From positions 1,136,001 to 1,200,000 of the forward strand of contig NZ_LT907844.1 of assembly GCF_900215505.1 (NCBI RefSeq): a stretch of DNA of 64,000 bases. Reading direction: 5' to 3'. This document shows, in pieces, positions 47,901 through 55,973 of the stretch. A program made the position numbers and the translations under genes. Positions within the stretch are counted from its first letter, which is position 1; the number at the start of each line of letters is the position of its first letter. This stretch comes from Cohaesibacter sp. ES.047 (lineage in GTDB: Bacteria; Pseudomonadota; Alphaproteobacteria; Rhizobiales; Cohaesibacteraceae). The notes beneath the pieces were generated by a model. That model worked only from the letters and a program-made list of their open reading frames with translations, was not told where the DNA came from and made no database searches.

Positions 47901-48457
47901 AGATGACACCTGAGGAGAAGGCCGCCGCTGCCGAGAATGAAGCCTCTGGTGACGAGCCCAAAGCGGCTTCTGAGAATGCAGAGGTTGCATCTGAGGAGAC
48001 TTCTCCACAGAAAGATGCAGGTGCGGATGAAGCGGTCGAAACGGCGTCTGCTGACGCTTCTGCTGAAGGCGCAGAGGCACCAACAGAAGCGGTTTCTGAC
48101 GCCGCGACAGGCGCTCAGTCTGAGGCCGGGGCTGAAGATGCCGCCGAGGAAGAAAAGTGGATCGAGATCTGGCGTCCGGGCGGACGTGGCGAACGTCGCC
48201 CCAATCCGCATGGTGGTCGTCAGAAACCTTCTGGCAACAAGGAAGGCCGTGGCGGCAAAGGCGGCAAGCGCGGTGGTCCTCGTGGTGAAGGTGGTCCGAA
48301 AGGTGGCGACCGGAATGGTCAGAACCGTGGACGTCCTGACAAGGGACGCGGCAAACCGCGCGATCAGGCACCCAGAAAACCTGAAAAGGTCGCTGATCCG
48401 GATTCGCCGTTTGCGGCTCTTGCCGCTCTCAAGGCCGATCTCGACAAGAGCAAATAG
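44969..48457 (+). CDS. Suv3-like DEAD/DEAH-type RNA helicase with disordered tail
   Basis: A 1162-residue helicase-related protein. After a charged, Ala/Glu-rich leader (residues 1-160) comes the RNA helicase core: Walker A GPTNTGKT at 179-186, a DEVQ motif in VAIDEVQLAADF, VVMGSLSPRTR, TDAIGMGLNLDLDHVAF and QIAGRAGRHTRDG. These match the Suv3 (mitochondrial degradosome) helicase group. The middle third carries a conserved alphaproteobacterial region. The C-terminus is Glu/Ala-rich and then RGG/KGG-rich (about 1070-1140), which is usually RNA-binding and disordered. The start is at MTKQKD; a longer frame to 44846 has no similarity. The downstream S4 gene suggests an RNA role. Confidence 0.88.
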   Translation: MTKQKDTSSPFASLAGLADALKSEAQEAEERARRKAREEALKAAEREALARKDADGSKDGARRSPLFDDQGRDDGFAGIEAELLRHAEELKAADGNGTHGQASGPENRSPPRSDIPSQSAPQSKSKTPLKARSEAAQPRKSRSETLRDQEALKAPGWVDDFGSLAAHPKTTGRVHAILGPTNTGKTYMAIERMVSHSSGIIGLPLRLLAREVYGKVVQRVGPELVALHTGEERIVPKSARYHVCTVEAMPAYVDVAFVAIDEVQLAADFERGHVFTDRILHLRGREETLLLGAATMKPLIQHLLPDAMITSRPRMSQLTYMGSKKLSRLPRRSAVVTFSVNDVYAIAELVRRQKGGAAVVMGSLSPRTRNAQVELFQNGDVEHLIATDAIGMGLNLDLDHVAFAAEKKFDGFQHRRLTAAELAQIAGRAGRHTRDGTFGVTGRVAPFEDELVEQLETHVFQPIKMMQWRNRLLDFESYSDLIASLEMAPGKVGLTKSLPASDLQALELLYKNRDIQRRACDPERLKLLWDVCQVPDYRKIAPTNHAELIGILFQQLDDRGVLSRDWLAAQIAYADRIDGGIDTLAHRIAHIRTWTFVANKKGWLDDPLLWQEKTRAVEDRLSDALHERLTKRFIDRRTSVLMKRLREKAMLEAEITPTGDVLVEGQHVGQLQGFRFAPDVSAEGNDAKAIHAAAQKVLSVEFESRSEKIAGAANDQFLLSGDGLLRWQGAPIAKLVAGDSILKPRLMVLADEGLTGAALENVQSRINLWLNNHINLLLQPLVDLSSAEELDGIAKGLAFQLVENLGILDRRKVSEEVRSLDQDARASLRKFGVRFGAYHIYIPVLLKPAPSTMLVMMWALHHGGLEQDGIVEVPQLSASGRTSIPVNESIAPELYKTVGFGVYGKRAVRIDILERLADLIRPLLSWRPTEDASEPPEGVMDRGFTVTVAMTSLLGCAGEDFSTILRSLGYRLERRKVEMTPEEKAAAAENEASGDEPKAASENAEVASEETSPQKDAGADEAVETASADASAEGAEAPTEAVSDAATGAQSEAGAEDAAEEEKWIEIWRPGGRGERRPNPHGGRQKPSGNKEGRGGKGGKRGGPRGEGGPKGGDRNGQNRGRPDKGRGKPRDQAPRKPEKVADPDSPFAALAALKADLDKSK

Positions 48458-48488
48458 CTCTTGTCGCCGATGGCTGTTCAGGTGAGTG

Positions 48489-48875
48489 ATGAGTGAAACC
48501 TCCGCCAAGCTGCGCATCGACAAATGGCTTTGGTACGCGCGTGTGGCCAAGACACGGAGCATGGCCGCCAAACTTGTCACGTCCGGGCATGTTCGCCTGA
48601 ACAAGGAGAAGGTCACTGCTGCGAGCCAGACCGTCAAGATTGACGATGTCCTGACGGTCACCAGAGCCAATGCCGTGATCATCTATCGGGTGGTGCAGCT
48701 GGGAAGTCGGCGTGGTCCGGCTTCCGAGGCTCAGGTGCTGTATGAGGATCTGTCTCCGGCACCGAGCAAACAAACCGCTGAGGAAAAGGCGCAACAGTCG
48801 GACCCCGGCCACAGGCCTTCCAAACGGGACCGGCGTGAAATCTTGCGCGTGAAACGCGGCTATCTTGATGAATGA
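48489..48875 (+). CDS. S4 RNA-binding domain protein (Hsp15-like)
   Basis: A 128-residue protein starting with an S4 domain: LRIDKWLWYARVAKTRSMAAKLVTSGHVRLNKEKVTAASQTVKIDDVLTV (about residues 6-55). E. coli Hsp15 (HslR) binds stalled 50S subunits; this is a likely analogue. A basic tail follows (KRDRREILRVKRGY). A GTG one codon upstream could also start translation. It lies 31 bases downstream of the helicase gene on the same strand. Confidence 0.9.
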   Translation: MSETSAKLRIDKWLWYARVAKTRSMAAKLVTSGHVRLNKEKVTAASQTVKIDDVLTVTRANAVIIYRVVQLGSRRGPASEAQVLYEDLSPAPSKQTAEEKAQQSDPGHRPSKRDRREILRVKRGYLDE

Positions 48876-49399
48876 TGGTCGCTGTTCGGCTTCGATATCC
48901 AGAAGAAACTAGTCCTTTTGTCAAATAGGTATGTTTTTTACCTGTTTTGTCGCGGCGTTTTGTGGTTGATCAGGGCAGGTGTTCGCATTGCTCTGTCCAT
49001 GTCGCCGGCTGTCTGGGGATGTCCCTGGGATGAGAGAAGGGTTTTGGCCCGGTCTTTGGAAATCTGTTCTGGTAGCCAGCACAATTTTGCAATCATTGCG
49101 CCTTGCAACAAGATCGCAAAAGCGATAGCTAACGGTATCTGAAATTCAGCGTTTTGAACGCACCAGAGCGGTCATACGGCCAAAGGTCCGGACCTGCTTC
49201 TGTCTTCAACCTTTCGCATATCCAATGTGGATGAGACCCGGTCAATACCCGGTAACTTTTCTCGGATAAGCTCTGAACCCCAAGGCTCTCACGCTGCCCG
49301 TTGGCGACTGGAGCCGATCGCTAGACCAAAATGCCCACTGACACGGGTGCCTGAAGGGGCAGCGATGTGTTAAGTGGAGCCGCCAGCGCGGAGAAGTCA
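48876..49399. other. Intergenic region upstream of fdxA
   Basis: About 520 bases without a supported gene. A 74-codon frame at 48918-49142 has no family features. fdxA probably has its own promoter here, but I could not assign it. Nothing else recognised. Confidence 0.35.
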
Positions 49400-49735
49400 A
49401 TGACCTATGTGGTGATGGATAATTGCATCAAATGCAAATACACAGACTGCGTGGAAGTCTGCCCTGTAGACTGCTTCTATGAGGGTGAGAATTTTCTCGT
49501 GATCCATCCTGATGAATGCATCGATTGTGGCGTGTGTGAACCGGAATGCCCGGCAGAAGCCATCAAGCCCGATACGGAGCCCGGACTGGAAGGCTGGCTG
49601 AAGATCAATGCCGAGTATTCTGAGGTCTGGCCGAACATCACCGTCAAGAAAGAGCCGATGGAAGAAGCCAAGAAGTGGGATGGCGTTTCGGACAAGCTGC
49701 AGTATCTTTCGAAAAATCCCGGTGAAGGCGATTAA
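49400..49735 (+). CDS. fdxA: ferredoxin FdxA (7Fe type)
   Basis: A 111-residue ferredoxin. The first cluster motif is [18 protein letters not shown] and the second is [16 protein letters not shown]. The pattern matches Azotobacter FdI-type 7Fe (3Fe-4S plus 4Fe-4S) ferredoxins, where one position of the first motif is changed, as in C-x2-C-x4-C here. The C-terminal extension [16 protein letters not shown] is typical. The ATG at 49400 follows GCGGAGAAGTCA; the frame is open 11 codons upstream. It lies between the S4 gene and carD, as in related genomes. Confidence 0.94.
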   Translation: MTYVVMDNCIKCKYTDCVEVCPVDCFYEGENFLVIHPDECIDCGVCEPECPAEAIKPDTEPGLEGWLKINAEYSEVWPNITVKKEPMEEAKKWDGVSDKLQYLSKNPGEGD

Positions 49736-49766
49736 ACAATGCTGCCATGCAGCATTCTCAATGGTG

Positions 49767-49802
49767 AGCCCGAGTGTGAAAATGTCGCACTTGGGCTTTT
49801 TT
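49767..49802 (+). terminator. Rho-independent terminator of fdxA
   Basis: AGCCCGAGTGTGA...TCGCACTTGGGCT forms a long stem with one mismatch and runs into TTTTTTATA. It is 31 bases after the fdxA stop. Confidence 0.9.
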
Positions 49803-49939
49803 ATACGTAGTTAGCCGCAAGCTCAAACGACCGGAATCCCGCAGTCAATCAGCGAAAAGCTCGGAAATCTGCGGATTTTTCGATTTTGAGAGATGGCGGC
49901 TTCACGTATGAAAATCGTGTAACAGTTTGATCGGAATCA

Positions 49940-50027
49940 AACATTGGAAATATCACAAAAATGTGGTATGCTTCCTAAATCAGCTGACAAGGAAGGTATG
50001 CATACTCCTGCTCTGGGAGTTTTTTTA
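49940..50027 (+). ncRNA. Candidate small RNA with its own terminator
   Basis: A short region with two possible stem-loops: TTCCT...AGGAA around 49973-49995 and ACTCC-TGCTCTG-GGAGT at 50004-50020, the latter followed by TTTTTTTA. The terminator belongs to no protein gene: fdxA already has one at 49767-49802, and carD starts 230 bases downstream. A small RNA or a leader attenuator of carD is the simplest explanation. The 5' end is a guess and the promoter was not found. Confidence 0.35.
50004..50027 (+). terminator. Orphan terminator upstream of carD
   Basis: A 5-base stem ACTCC/GGAGT with a short loop followed by a run of T. The stem is short, so termination may be partial; the T tract is strong. 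It may attenuate transcription into carD. Confidence 0.55.
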
Positions 50028-50259
50028 TGCGCATTTGGGATATCATGCAATGTCAAAGTGCGCAATCCACACCTGCATGCCAAAATCAGCCATGGTGCAT
50101 TACGGCAATACAGTTTCAGATCCATTCCATTAGGTTTGGTGTCTCATGATCTGTTGTCGAAAATCGAGCCGTGCGGGAGACCCTATCCTCCCACGGTATA
50201 ATGGAACGGACACAAGTCATGTCCGCTCGTAATGTATGTGACGCGGGAGTTTCAAGCGT

Positions 50260-50817
50260 ATGGCCATCAAAAAAGCCACCCAACGTCAGGGCTTTAAGAT
50301 CAATGAATTCATCGTCTATCCGGCGCACGGCGTCGGGCAAATCGTCAACATAGAAGAACAGGAAGTAGCCGGTCTCAGCCTAGAGCTGTTCGTGATCAAT
50401 TTCGAGCAGGACAAAATGACCCTGCGCGTTCCTGTGGGTAAAGTTACTTCGGTTGGCATGCGCAAGCTGTCAGACGATGAAAGCGTTGAAAAGGCTCTGG
50501 TTACGGTGTCCGGTCGTGCCCGTATCAAACGGACCATGTGGAGCCGTCGTGCTCAGGAATATGAAGCAAAGATCAATTCCGGCGATCTGCATTCCATCGC
50601 AGAAGTCGTTCGCGATCTCTATCGCTCTGACACCCAGCCCGAGCAGTCCTATTCCGAACGTCAGCTATATGAAGCCGCTCTTGATCGCATGGCACGTGAA
50701 GTGGCTGCGATTCGCAAACTGTCCACGACTGAGGCTGTTCAGCTCATCGAAAAGAGCCTGGCCAAGAATCCTCGCCGTGGTGCAGAGAAGACTGAAGCAG
50801 AAGAAGCCGCTGCCTGA
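50260..50817 (+). CDS. carD: CarD family transcriptional regulator
   Basis: A 185-residue RNA-polymerase-binding protein. The N-terminal Tudor-like domain GFKINEFIVYPAHGVGQIVNIEEQEVAGLSLELFVINFEQDKMTLRVP binds the polymerase beta subunit; the helical C-terminal domain (from about residue 75) contacts DNA with the conserved WSRRAQEYEAKINSG. CarD/CdnL proteins stabilise open promoter complexes. In this group it is regularly near fdxA. A very strong terminator follows. Confidence 0.95.
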   Translation: MAIKKATQRQGFKINEFIVYPAHGVGQIVNIEEQEVAGLSLELFVINFEQDKMTLRVPVGKVTSVGMRKLSDDESVEKALVTVSGRARIKRTMWSRRAQEYEAKINSGDLHSIAEVVRDLYRSDTQPEQSYSERQLYEAALDRMAREVAAIRKLSTTEAVQLIEKSLAKNPRRGAEKTEAEEAAA

Positions 50818-50858
50818 TTATGTTTGCGGCTGTCGATCTGTCAGCCGATTAGAACATC

Positions 50859-50896
50859 AAAAACCTCGACCGATCGCTGATCGGTCGAGGTTTTTT
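50859..50896 (+). terminator. Rho-independent terminator of carD
   Basis: AAAACCTCGACCGATC-GCTGA-GATCGGTCGAGGTTTTTT: the stem is nearly perfect over 15 bases and runs into six Ts. It lies about 40 bases after the carD stop. Confidence 0.95.
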
Positions 50897-51031
50897 GATT
50901 CAGGTGCTGGGTCGGGTTCTATTTCTGGCATTGATCTGATGTCAGAGGCCGTCCCGATCGGGCTCATCAAAACTTAGCTGGAACAATCCACTCCATGGCT
51001 GGATTGCACGATGGCCGCAGCAGGTGGCGCG

Positions 51032-52507
51032 TCAGTCCTGTGATTTGACCAGTTTCACCCTTTGTCCGCGTCGCAAGCCGTCGCTTGGCTTGAGGTCATT
51101 GATGATGCGGAACAGCGCTTCCTTGCTCGTGACACCTTCCATCTCAGATGCAAGCTTCTCGACACTGTCGCTGCGCCCAACGCTGGTCACAGAGATTGTC
51201 AGGGGTTTGAAAGCATGCGCCTGCTGAAATGACAAGGTCTGGAAGCTGTTGACGGTTGCGGCCACTGCGCTTTCGAATGATGGGTTCGGGTCGGTTGTTG
51301 CAAAGACGAAGCGGTAGGTTGCCGACTGAACCCGGATGATGGCGATTCGGAATGTCCAGCCCTTGGCCTTGGCCGAGGCCAGCACAGCGGGCAGACCGTT
51401 GATCGTCTGTTCGCGGATGGAGCCGGTCAACAAGCCGGTGACCCAGCCGGACATGAGATATTTCGTCAAGGGAACGTCCGGGCTGACGTTGACGCCATCA
51501 AAGCGCATCGCGGTGCCGTCGGGCGCTACGGCAAGCACCGCCTTGGTTGTGTTTTCAAGACGATAGCCCTGCGGCAGGGTAAAGCGGATTCGCAAGAGCG
51601 GATGGATATAGGAGTATCCGCGCACGAAGCCTTCATCTGGTGCATCGCCATAAAGGATCCCGTCGATTGCATCGAGATAATCTTCCCGCTCACGGGCTCC
51701 GACGCTCGGGCCGCCATATCGGCGCGCCGTGTAAATGGCGGTCTTGATGCGCTCGGGCGTGGTCGGATGAGAGGACAGGAAATTCGCTTTCGGATCGTTG
51801 TCTGCCTGTCCGGTCAGGAATTGCGCATAGCGTCCCATGGTTGACAGGAACCGGCTGGCAGCGAAGGGGTCCAGCCCAGACTTGAATGTGGTTTCGATGC
51901 CCAGCCGATCCGCTTCGAGTTCCTGAACCTGGGAGAAGGTGGCCAGCGTGACCAGATTGCGTGCCTTGATGGAGGCCGTCTTGGGCGTTTGGCCAACCAT
52001 GTTGTCCATGACGCGGGAGAGCAGTTTGTTCTTCTGGAGGGCCTGAGCACGGGCGATCGCGTGTCGAGAGGTCACGTGGGCCATTTCGTGGGCCAGCACG
52101 GCCGCCAGTTCGGCCTTGTCATTGGCCAGCGCCAACAGGCCACGGGTGACATAGAGATAGCCGCCGGGCAGGGCAAAGGCATTGACCGTGGGCGAATTCA
52201 GTATGGTGACGCGATAGGGCCGGTTCGGCTCGACCGAGTTCTGCACCAGCCGTCCGACGAGCTTGGCCACCATCATCTCGACTTTTTCATTGTTGTAGAC
52301 GCCGCCATAGGCCTTGACAATCTTGGGGTGTTCCTTGCGTCCGATTTCCCGCTCGACTGAATCGATTGCCGAGCTGTTGACTGGTGCGATGCCCGAGATT
52401 GATGGCGCTTCGTTGTTGGTCAGGAAGCTTTTGCAGCCGGTCAAAAGCAACAGCGACAGGCAAAGCAGCAGGGCCAATCTCATATCGCTCAGGCGCTTGA
52501 AGCTCAC
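51032..52507 (-). CDS. M48 family metalloprotease (BepA/LoiP-like lipoprotein)
   Basis: A 491-residue periplasmic metalloprotease. The N-terminus (start GTG at 52507, after GGGGATAGTGTA) is a lipoprotein signal ending LLLLTGC. The active site is LAHEMAHVTSRHA near residue 139, with the third ligand likely in the ELEADRLG segment near residue 197. The C-terminal third is not the TPR domain of E. coli BepA and ends in a LysM-like stretch. Likely role is quality control of envelope proteins. It converges with carD. Confidence 0.88.
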   Translation of the reverse strand: MSFKRLSDMRLALLLCLSLLLLTGCKSFLTNNEAPSISGIAPVNSSAIDSVEREIGRKEHPKIVKAYGGVYNNEKVEMMVAKLVGRLVQNSVEPNRPYRVTILNSPTVNAFALPGGYLYVTRGLLALANDKAELAAVLAHEMAHVTSRHAIARAQALQKNKLLSRVMDNMVGQTPKTASIKARNLVTLATFSQVQELEADRLGIETTFKSGLDPFAASRFLSTMGRYAQFLTGQADNDPKANFLSSHPTTPERIKTAIYTARRYGGPSVGAREREDYLDAIDGILYGDAPDEGFVRGYSYIHPLLRIRFTLPQGYRLENTTKAVLAVAPDGTAMRFDGVNVSPDVPLTKYLMSGWVTGLLTGSIREQTINGLPAVLASAKAKGWTFRIAIIRVQSATYRFVFATTDPNPSFESAVAATVNSFQTLSFQQAHAFKPLTISVTSVGRSDSVEKLASEMEGVTSKEALFRIINDLKPSDGLRRGQRVKLVKSQD

Positions 52508-52725
52508 TACACTATCCCCAAATCATGCGGCCAGAAGGGTCTTGCGCAAGGTGCTGCGCCGTCTGTGCCATTCAATGAACCCCTGCCGCACGTGATTGTT
52601 CCAACCACTGGGACAAGGTTCGATTTCTTGTTTCACTGTCGCTCGACGTTTTTCTCTCTGTCCGCGATTGCAGTCCGAGGAGAACCGTCTTGGAATGCTG
52701 CAGAGCGCGGCCTGTCTTGTCCTGA

Positions 52726-53571
52726 TCACGGCCTTTGCTGGAGCTGCCAAGGGTGATTTATGCGAATCAAGGGGCCCCCTCGATCCTCGATCCACCCCCG
52801 AACATATATATGGGCTTTGTCCAGTTCATCCAGTGATTTGTTCTCCCGTTCCCATGCAGCAAGGCTTTTTTTGCTCAATGTGACCGTAAAGTCTTTTTTC
52901 CAGTAGTGACCAAAATTCAGATAGCTGGTTGTCTCCGGACGGCGAGAAACCGAACGCACCGTGCCTTTGATCAATTGATAGGTGGAGACAATGGCGGAAA
53001 GGTGAAGATGATTGGCGTCTTTCGCGCGATAGGTTTCTTCTTTCCACAATCCTGTGTGCTTATCCCGTGCTCGCTGCTCCAAGGTCAGCAGGTGGCGCGC
53101 GCAGGCCGATGAAAGAAGGGCCGGATCAACGCGTGCCAGTCCGGCGCGGATGAGGTGCTCCTGAACCGTATCTGCTGCTGCGCTCTGCTCGCCTGACGGC
53201 TCACCCCGGAGTACAAAAACAGGTAGGCGCCCATAGCGATCCGCTTTTGCGCTCGGGTCGGCAAGCAGTTTGAGGGTCGCATCGCTCTGCTCAAGAAGCG
53301 CCAAGATGCGTGCCATGCGTTTTTCCTCGAGCGCAGGCGGGATCAGCGTTTCGACCAAAAGACCGGACAAGATAAAGGTCTGGCCGTTTTCGCTGGTCAG
53401 TTTGTGGAGTGATGTTTGATCAAGGGCAAGGCCGATGGCCTGGGTGTCTTGCGTATCCTGAAGGCAGGGGTTGAGCGCCCGCCCGTTTGTTGCGTCCTCA
53501 GCGTGAGCCGATAGGGAAAGGGCGAGCCATAAAGCGATGCTCACTTGGGATATCGACAGGGGAGGCTTCAT
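52726..53571 (-). CDS. Thermonuclease (SNase-like) family exported protein
   Basis: A 281-residue protein with a signal peptide ending near SAHAED. The SNase-like fold is suggested by DRYGRLPVFVLRGEPSGEQSAAADTVQEHLIRAGLARV and the later LLTLEQRARDKHTGLWKEETYRA, both typical of thermonuclease-family members. The usual catalytic Arg/Glu residues are not all evident, so activity is uncertain. A C-terminal extension (about residues 200-281) with FGHYWKKDFTVTLSKKS follows. It is upstream of the M48 gene on the same strand, 218 bases away. Confidence 0.72.
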   Translation of the reverse strand: MKPPLSISQVSIALWLALSLSAHAEDATNGRALNPCLQDTQDTQAIGLALDQTSLHKLTSENGQTFILSGLLVETLIPPALEEKRMARILALLEQSDATLKLLADPSAKADRYGRLPVFVLRGEPSGEQSAAADTVQEHLIRAGLARVDPALLSSACARHLLTLEQRARDKHTGLWKEETYRAKDANHLHLSAIVSTYQLIKGTVRSVSRRPETTSYLNFGHYWKKDFTVTLSKKSLAAWERENKSLDELDKAHIYVRGWIEDRGGPLIRINHPWQLQQRP

Positions 53572-53804
53572 GGCGCTGTCCTATTTGATCGCGGTGTCGA
53601 TGTTTCTCGAAAGGGTGCTGCCAGAGGGAGCCTGTGGCTGCTACAGAGTGGATCGAGGGGATGGTTGGTTGATCTGCCCGGATTGAGATGATACAGAGCT
53701 TCAACACTTTTGGTCAGTCTGACTTTTGGATCCTTGTGGACCGCTCGCTGTGGTGCCTTTTACCTGTTTGCTGGCAGGTCCGACAAAGCTCCGTTTGACC
53801 ATAT

Positions 53805-53881
53805 GGCCCCGTAGCTCAGCAGGATAGAGCAACCGCCTCCTAAGCGGTAGGTCGCGCGTTCGACTCGCGCCGGGGTCACCA
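53805..53881 (+). tRNA. tRNA-Arg (anticodon CCT)
   Basis: A 77-base tRNA folded by eye. Acceptor GGCCCCG pairs with CGGGGTC at 53871-53877, followed by A and encoded CCA. The anticodon stem ACCGC/GCGGT closes loop CTCCTAA, giving anticodon CCT (Arg, AGG codons). The T-loop TTCGACT is present. It is 167 bases upstream of the IS21 element; no attachment-site duplication was seen. Confidence 0.96.
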
Positions 53882-54042
53882 TTTCCCTTCGTGTTCAGTG
53901 CATTCAACGTTCAATCGTCGGGCCTCTCATGCAGTACGGAGCCTTGATGCAGGGCAACCAAGTCAAAGCCGTGGCTTGAGGTGAGAAGAGCCCGACGTGC
54001 CGATGTTTTGGTGTAAATTTCTATATCTTTCTGGTTTATGAG

Positions 54043-54048
54043 CGCTTT
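54043..54048. repeat. Left target duplication of the IS21 element
   Basis: CGCTTT directly precedes the left inverted repeat; the same six bases follow the right end at 57678-57683. A length of 4-8 bases is usual for IS21. Confidence 0.75.
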
Positions 54049-54060
54049 TGCGCATTCCGG
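54049..54060. repeat. Left terminal inverted repeat of IS21
   Basis: TGCGCATTCCGG, the exact reverse complement of 57666-57677. It is followed by further ATTCCG and ATCCGGCCA copies up to about 54120. Confidence 0.85.
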
Positions 54061-54155
54061 AGCATTCGGCCGGCCATTCCGATAACATCCGGCCACCTAA
54101 TCCGGAGTATCCGGCCACCTTTGGCGTGCCGTCTTGAGGCCTGAAGATTTAGGTA

Positions 54156-54265
54156 TCAGCTTTTGTTGTTTTCGTCACCCGTTTTGACATGGGTTTTTCG
54201 GAAGGACTGGCCTTCGAGTTCGAGGCGATATGCGTTGTGCACGAGCCGATCGAGGATAAAGCGTG
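54156..54265 (-). pseudogene. istB: 3' remnant of istB
   Basis: On the minus strand this stretch reads RFILDRLVHNAYRLELEG, then QSFRKTHVKTGDENNKS and a TGA. This is the usual C-terminal end of IstB helper ATPases. It is separated from the rest of istB (55284-55973) by the IS630 element and joins it in frame if that element is removed. Confidence 0.8.
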
Positions 54266-55293
54266 TCGCAGTTAATGAGATTCAGGATTCCCATTTTTTG
54301 CCAATTGTGATTCCCTTTGAGAAAAGGGGATCATCATGGGCAAATCACTTCCTATTGCATTGCGCGAACGTGTTGCTTCATTTGTTGATGCCGGTCATTC
54401 GCATCGGGCGGCCGCCAGCCATTTCCGCGTGTCACCACGGTTTGTCAATAACCTGATGCTTCTCAAGAAAGAGACGGGTTCTGTGCAGCCTCGCAAGCAA
54501 GGCCGACCAGACAAAGGCAAGTTGGGTGTGCATCATGAATGGATCACAAGGCGCATGTCTGAGAATGGCGATCTGACGCTTGATGAGCTTTGTCTGGAAT
54601 TGGCTGAACGCGGGGTCCATGTGCATCGCTCTAGCGTTGGGCGCGTGCTTCACAGGCTCGGCCTGAGCCATAAAAAAAAGTCTGGTAGCCACTGAACAGC
54701 TACGGGCCGCGATTGCTCATGATCGGTATGTATGGATCAATCAGCGCCGGCCTTTCTTCAACAAAGCATTGTCCCGATTGATCTTTATCGATGAGACATC
54801 AACCAACACGAAGCTGACCAAACGGTCTGGATGGTCACCAAAAGGACAGCGCTATCGCGCCCACGCTTCTTTTGGTCATTGGAAATCCCAGACCTTCATC
54901 GCTGGTTTGAGATCCCGTGGGATGGTTGCGCCCTGGATCGTCAATGCTCCGATGAACCGACGTATCTTTGAAACTTGGATTGAAACTCAACTACTGCCGA
55001 CCCTGTCTGCTGGCGACATCGTCATCCTCGATAATGTCGCCTTCCACAAAAGTGAGAAAGCTCACAAGCTCGTCAAATCAAAGGGAGCATGGCTGCTGTT
55101 TCTTCCGCCATATTCACCGGACCTCAATCCCATCGAAATGGCATATTCCAAACTCAAGACACTGCTGCGCAAGCGAGCAGCCAGAAGCTTCGATACAATC
55201 TCAGACGCGATCGGTGACATTTGTGACCTCTATTCTGCCAAGGAGTGTCTGAACGACTTCAAAGCTGCCGGGTATGAGGTTAATTAATTGCGA
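54266..55293 (+). mobile_element. IS630-family insertion sequence inside istB
   Basis: About 1.03 kb, with imperfect terminal inverted repeats TCGCAGTTAAT (54266-54276) and ATTAATTGCGA (55283-55293). It encodes one transposase in two overlapping frames. It interrupts istB: the reading frame of istB continues on the far side as RFILDRLVH. IS630 elements normally duplicate TA; TA follows the right end but the left flank reads TG, so the exact edges may differ by a few bases. Confidence 0.8.
54336..55287 (+). CDS. IS630-family transposase (two frames, frameshift needed)
   Basis: Frame 1 (54336-54695, 119 codons) encodes the helix-turn-helix part (AAASHFRVSPRFVNNLMLLKKETG) and stops at TGA. Frame 2 (from about 54667 to 55287) encodes the DDE catalytic domain: D in IFIDETSTNTKL, D in VILDNVAFHKS and E in SPDLNPIEMAYSKLK. 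They overlap at an A8 run (54672-54679), where slippage of the ribosome or polymerase could join them as ...HKKSLVATEQ.... The needed shift is +1 (equal to -2). All three catalytic residues are present, so the transposase may be functional. Confidence 0.85.
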
Positions 55294-55973
55294 TATGCTT
55301 TAGCGTCGGCGAAGGTAGGTTCGCCGATAACCTCGTGCCAGGTTTTCAGCGGCAATTGGCTGGTGATCAGGATTGACCCTGCACCATATCGTTCTTCGAC
55401 GATTTCCATGAGGTCCCGTCTCTGGTTTGCATTCAGACGGTCGGGTCCCCAGTCATCGAGGATCAGGAGTTGGGTTTTGGTAAGGCTTCGAAAGAGGCGC
55501 GGGAAGCGCCCGTCTGCATGGGCCATCTCCAATTCGCTAAACAGACGCGGCACACGTTTGTAAAGCACGGTGACACCACTTCGACAAGCGGCCTGGGCGA
55601 GCGCACAGGCTAACCAGGTTTTACCGACGCCACATGAGCCGGTGATCATCAAGTTCCGTTTGTCCCGTATCCATTTACCTGTCAGCAGTTGCTGGAACAG
55701 CGCCTTGTCCAGCCCACGTCTGGTTTTGTAGTCGACATCTTCTGGGGCGGCTCCGACATGGCGCAGACGTGCGGTTCGCATTCGGCTCTCGAACCGCTTG
55801 GTCTCGCGGCTGGCAGCTTCTCTGTCGATGAGTAGCCCCAGCCATTCGGCGTGGGTCAGATCAGCCGTTCCGTCTTGGCTGGCCAGCTCGGTGAAGGCCT
55901 CTGCCATGCCGTCGAGCTTGAGGCTATTGAGCTGCTCCAGGGTTGGATGTGTCAGCATATCCTGTCCTTTCAA
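55284..55973 (-). pseudogene. istB: istB, interrupted by IS630 (5' part)
   Basis: Encodes the IstB helper AAA+ ATPase of IS21. It has Walker A GSCGVGKTWLACALAQ near residue 113 and Walker B LLILDDWG near residue 170. The normal protein is about 260 residues; here the frame reaches only 229, with the last codons (YRN and TAA) supplied by the IS630 end. The C-terminal piece survives at 54156-54265. Start overlaps the istA stop (ATGA). The split probably abolishes IstB function in part. Confidence 0.85.

Larger units (their letters stand above)
49803..50259. other. carD: Intergenic region between fdxA and carD
   Basis: About 460 bases holding the candidate small RNA and its terminator. TATAAT at 50198-50203 is a good -10 sequence about 60 bases before the carD start; a well-spaced -35 is not clear. 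Short open frames here have no supporting features. Confidence 0.45.

Noticed and set aside
53701..53907. 69-codon minus-strand ORF over tRNA-Arg with a GASRTRDLPLRRRLLYPAELRG-like run
   Set aside because: This is the antisense translation of a tRNA gene, a well-known false protein; the tRNA is certain.
54049..54120. Short spaced repeats resembling a CRISPR-like array
   Set aside because: They match the multiple terminal repeats of an IS21 element and are paired with the other end in inverted orientation; no cas genes.
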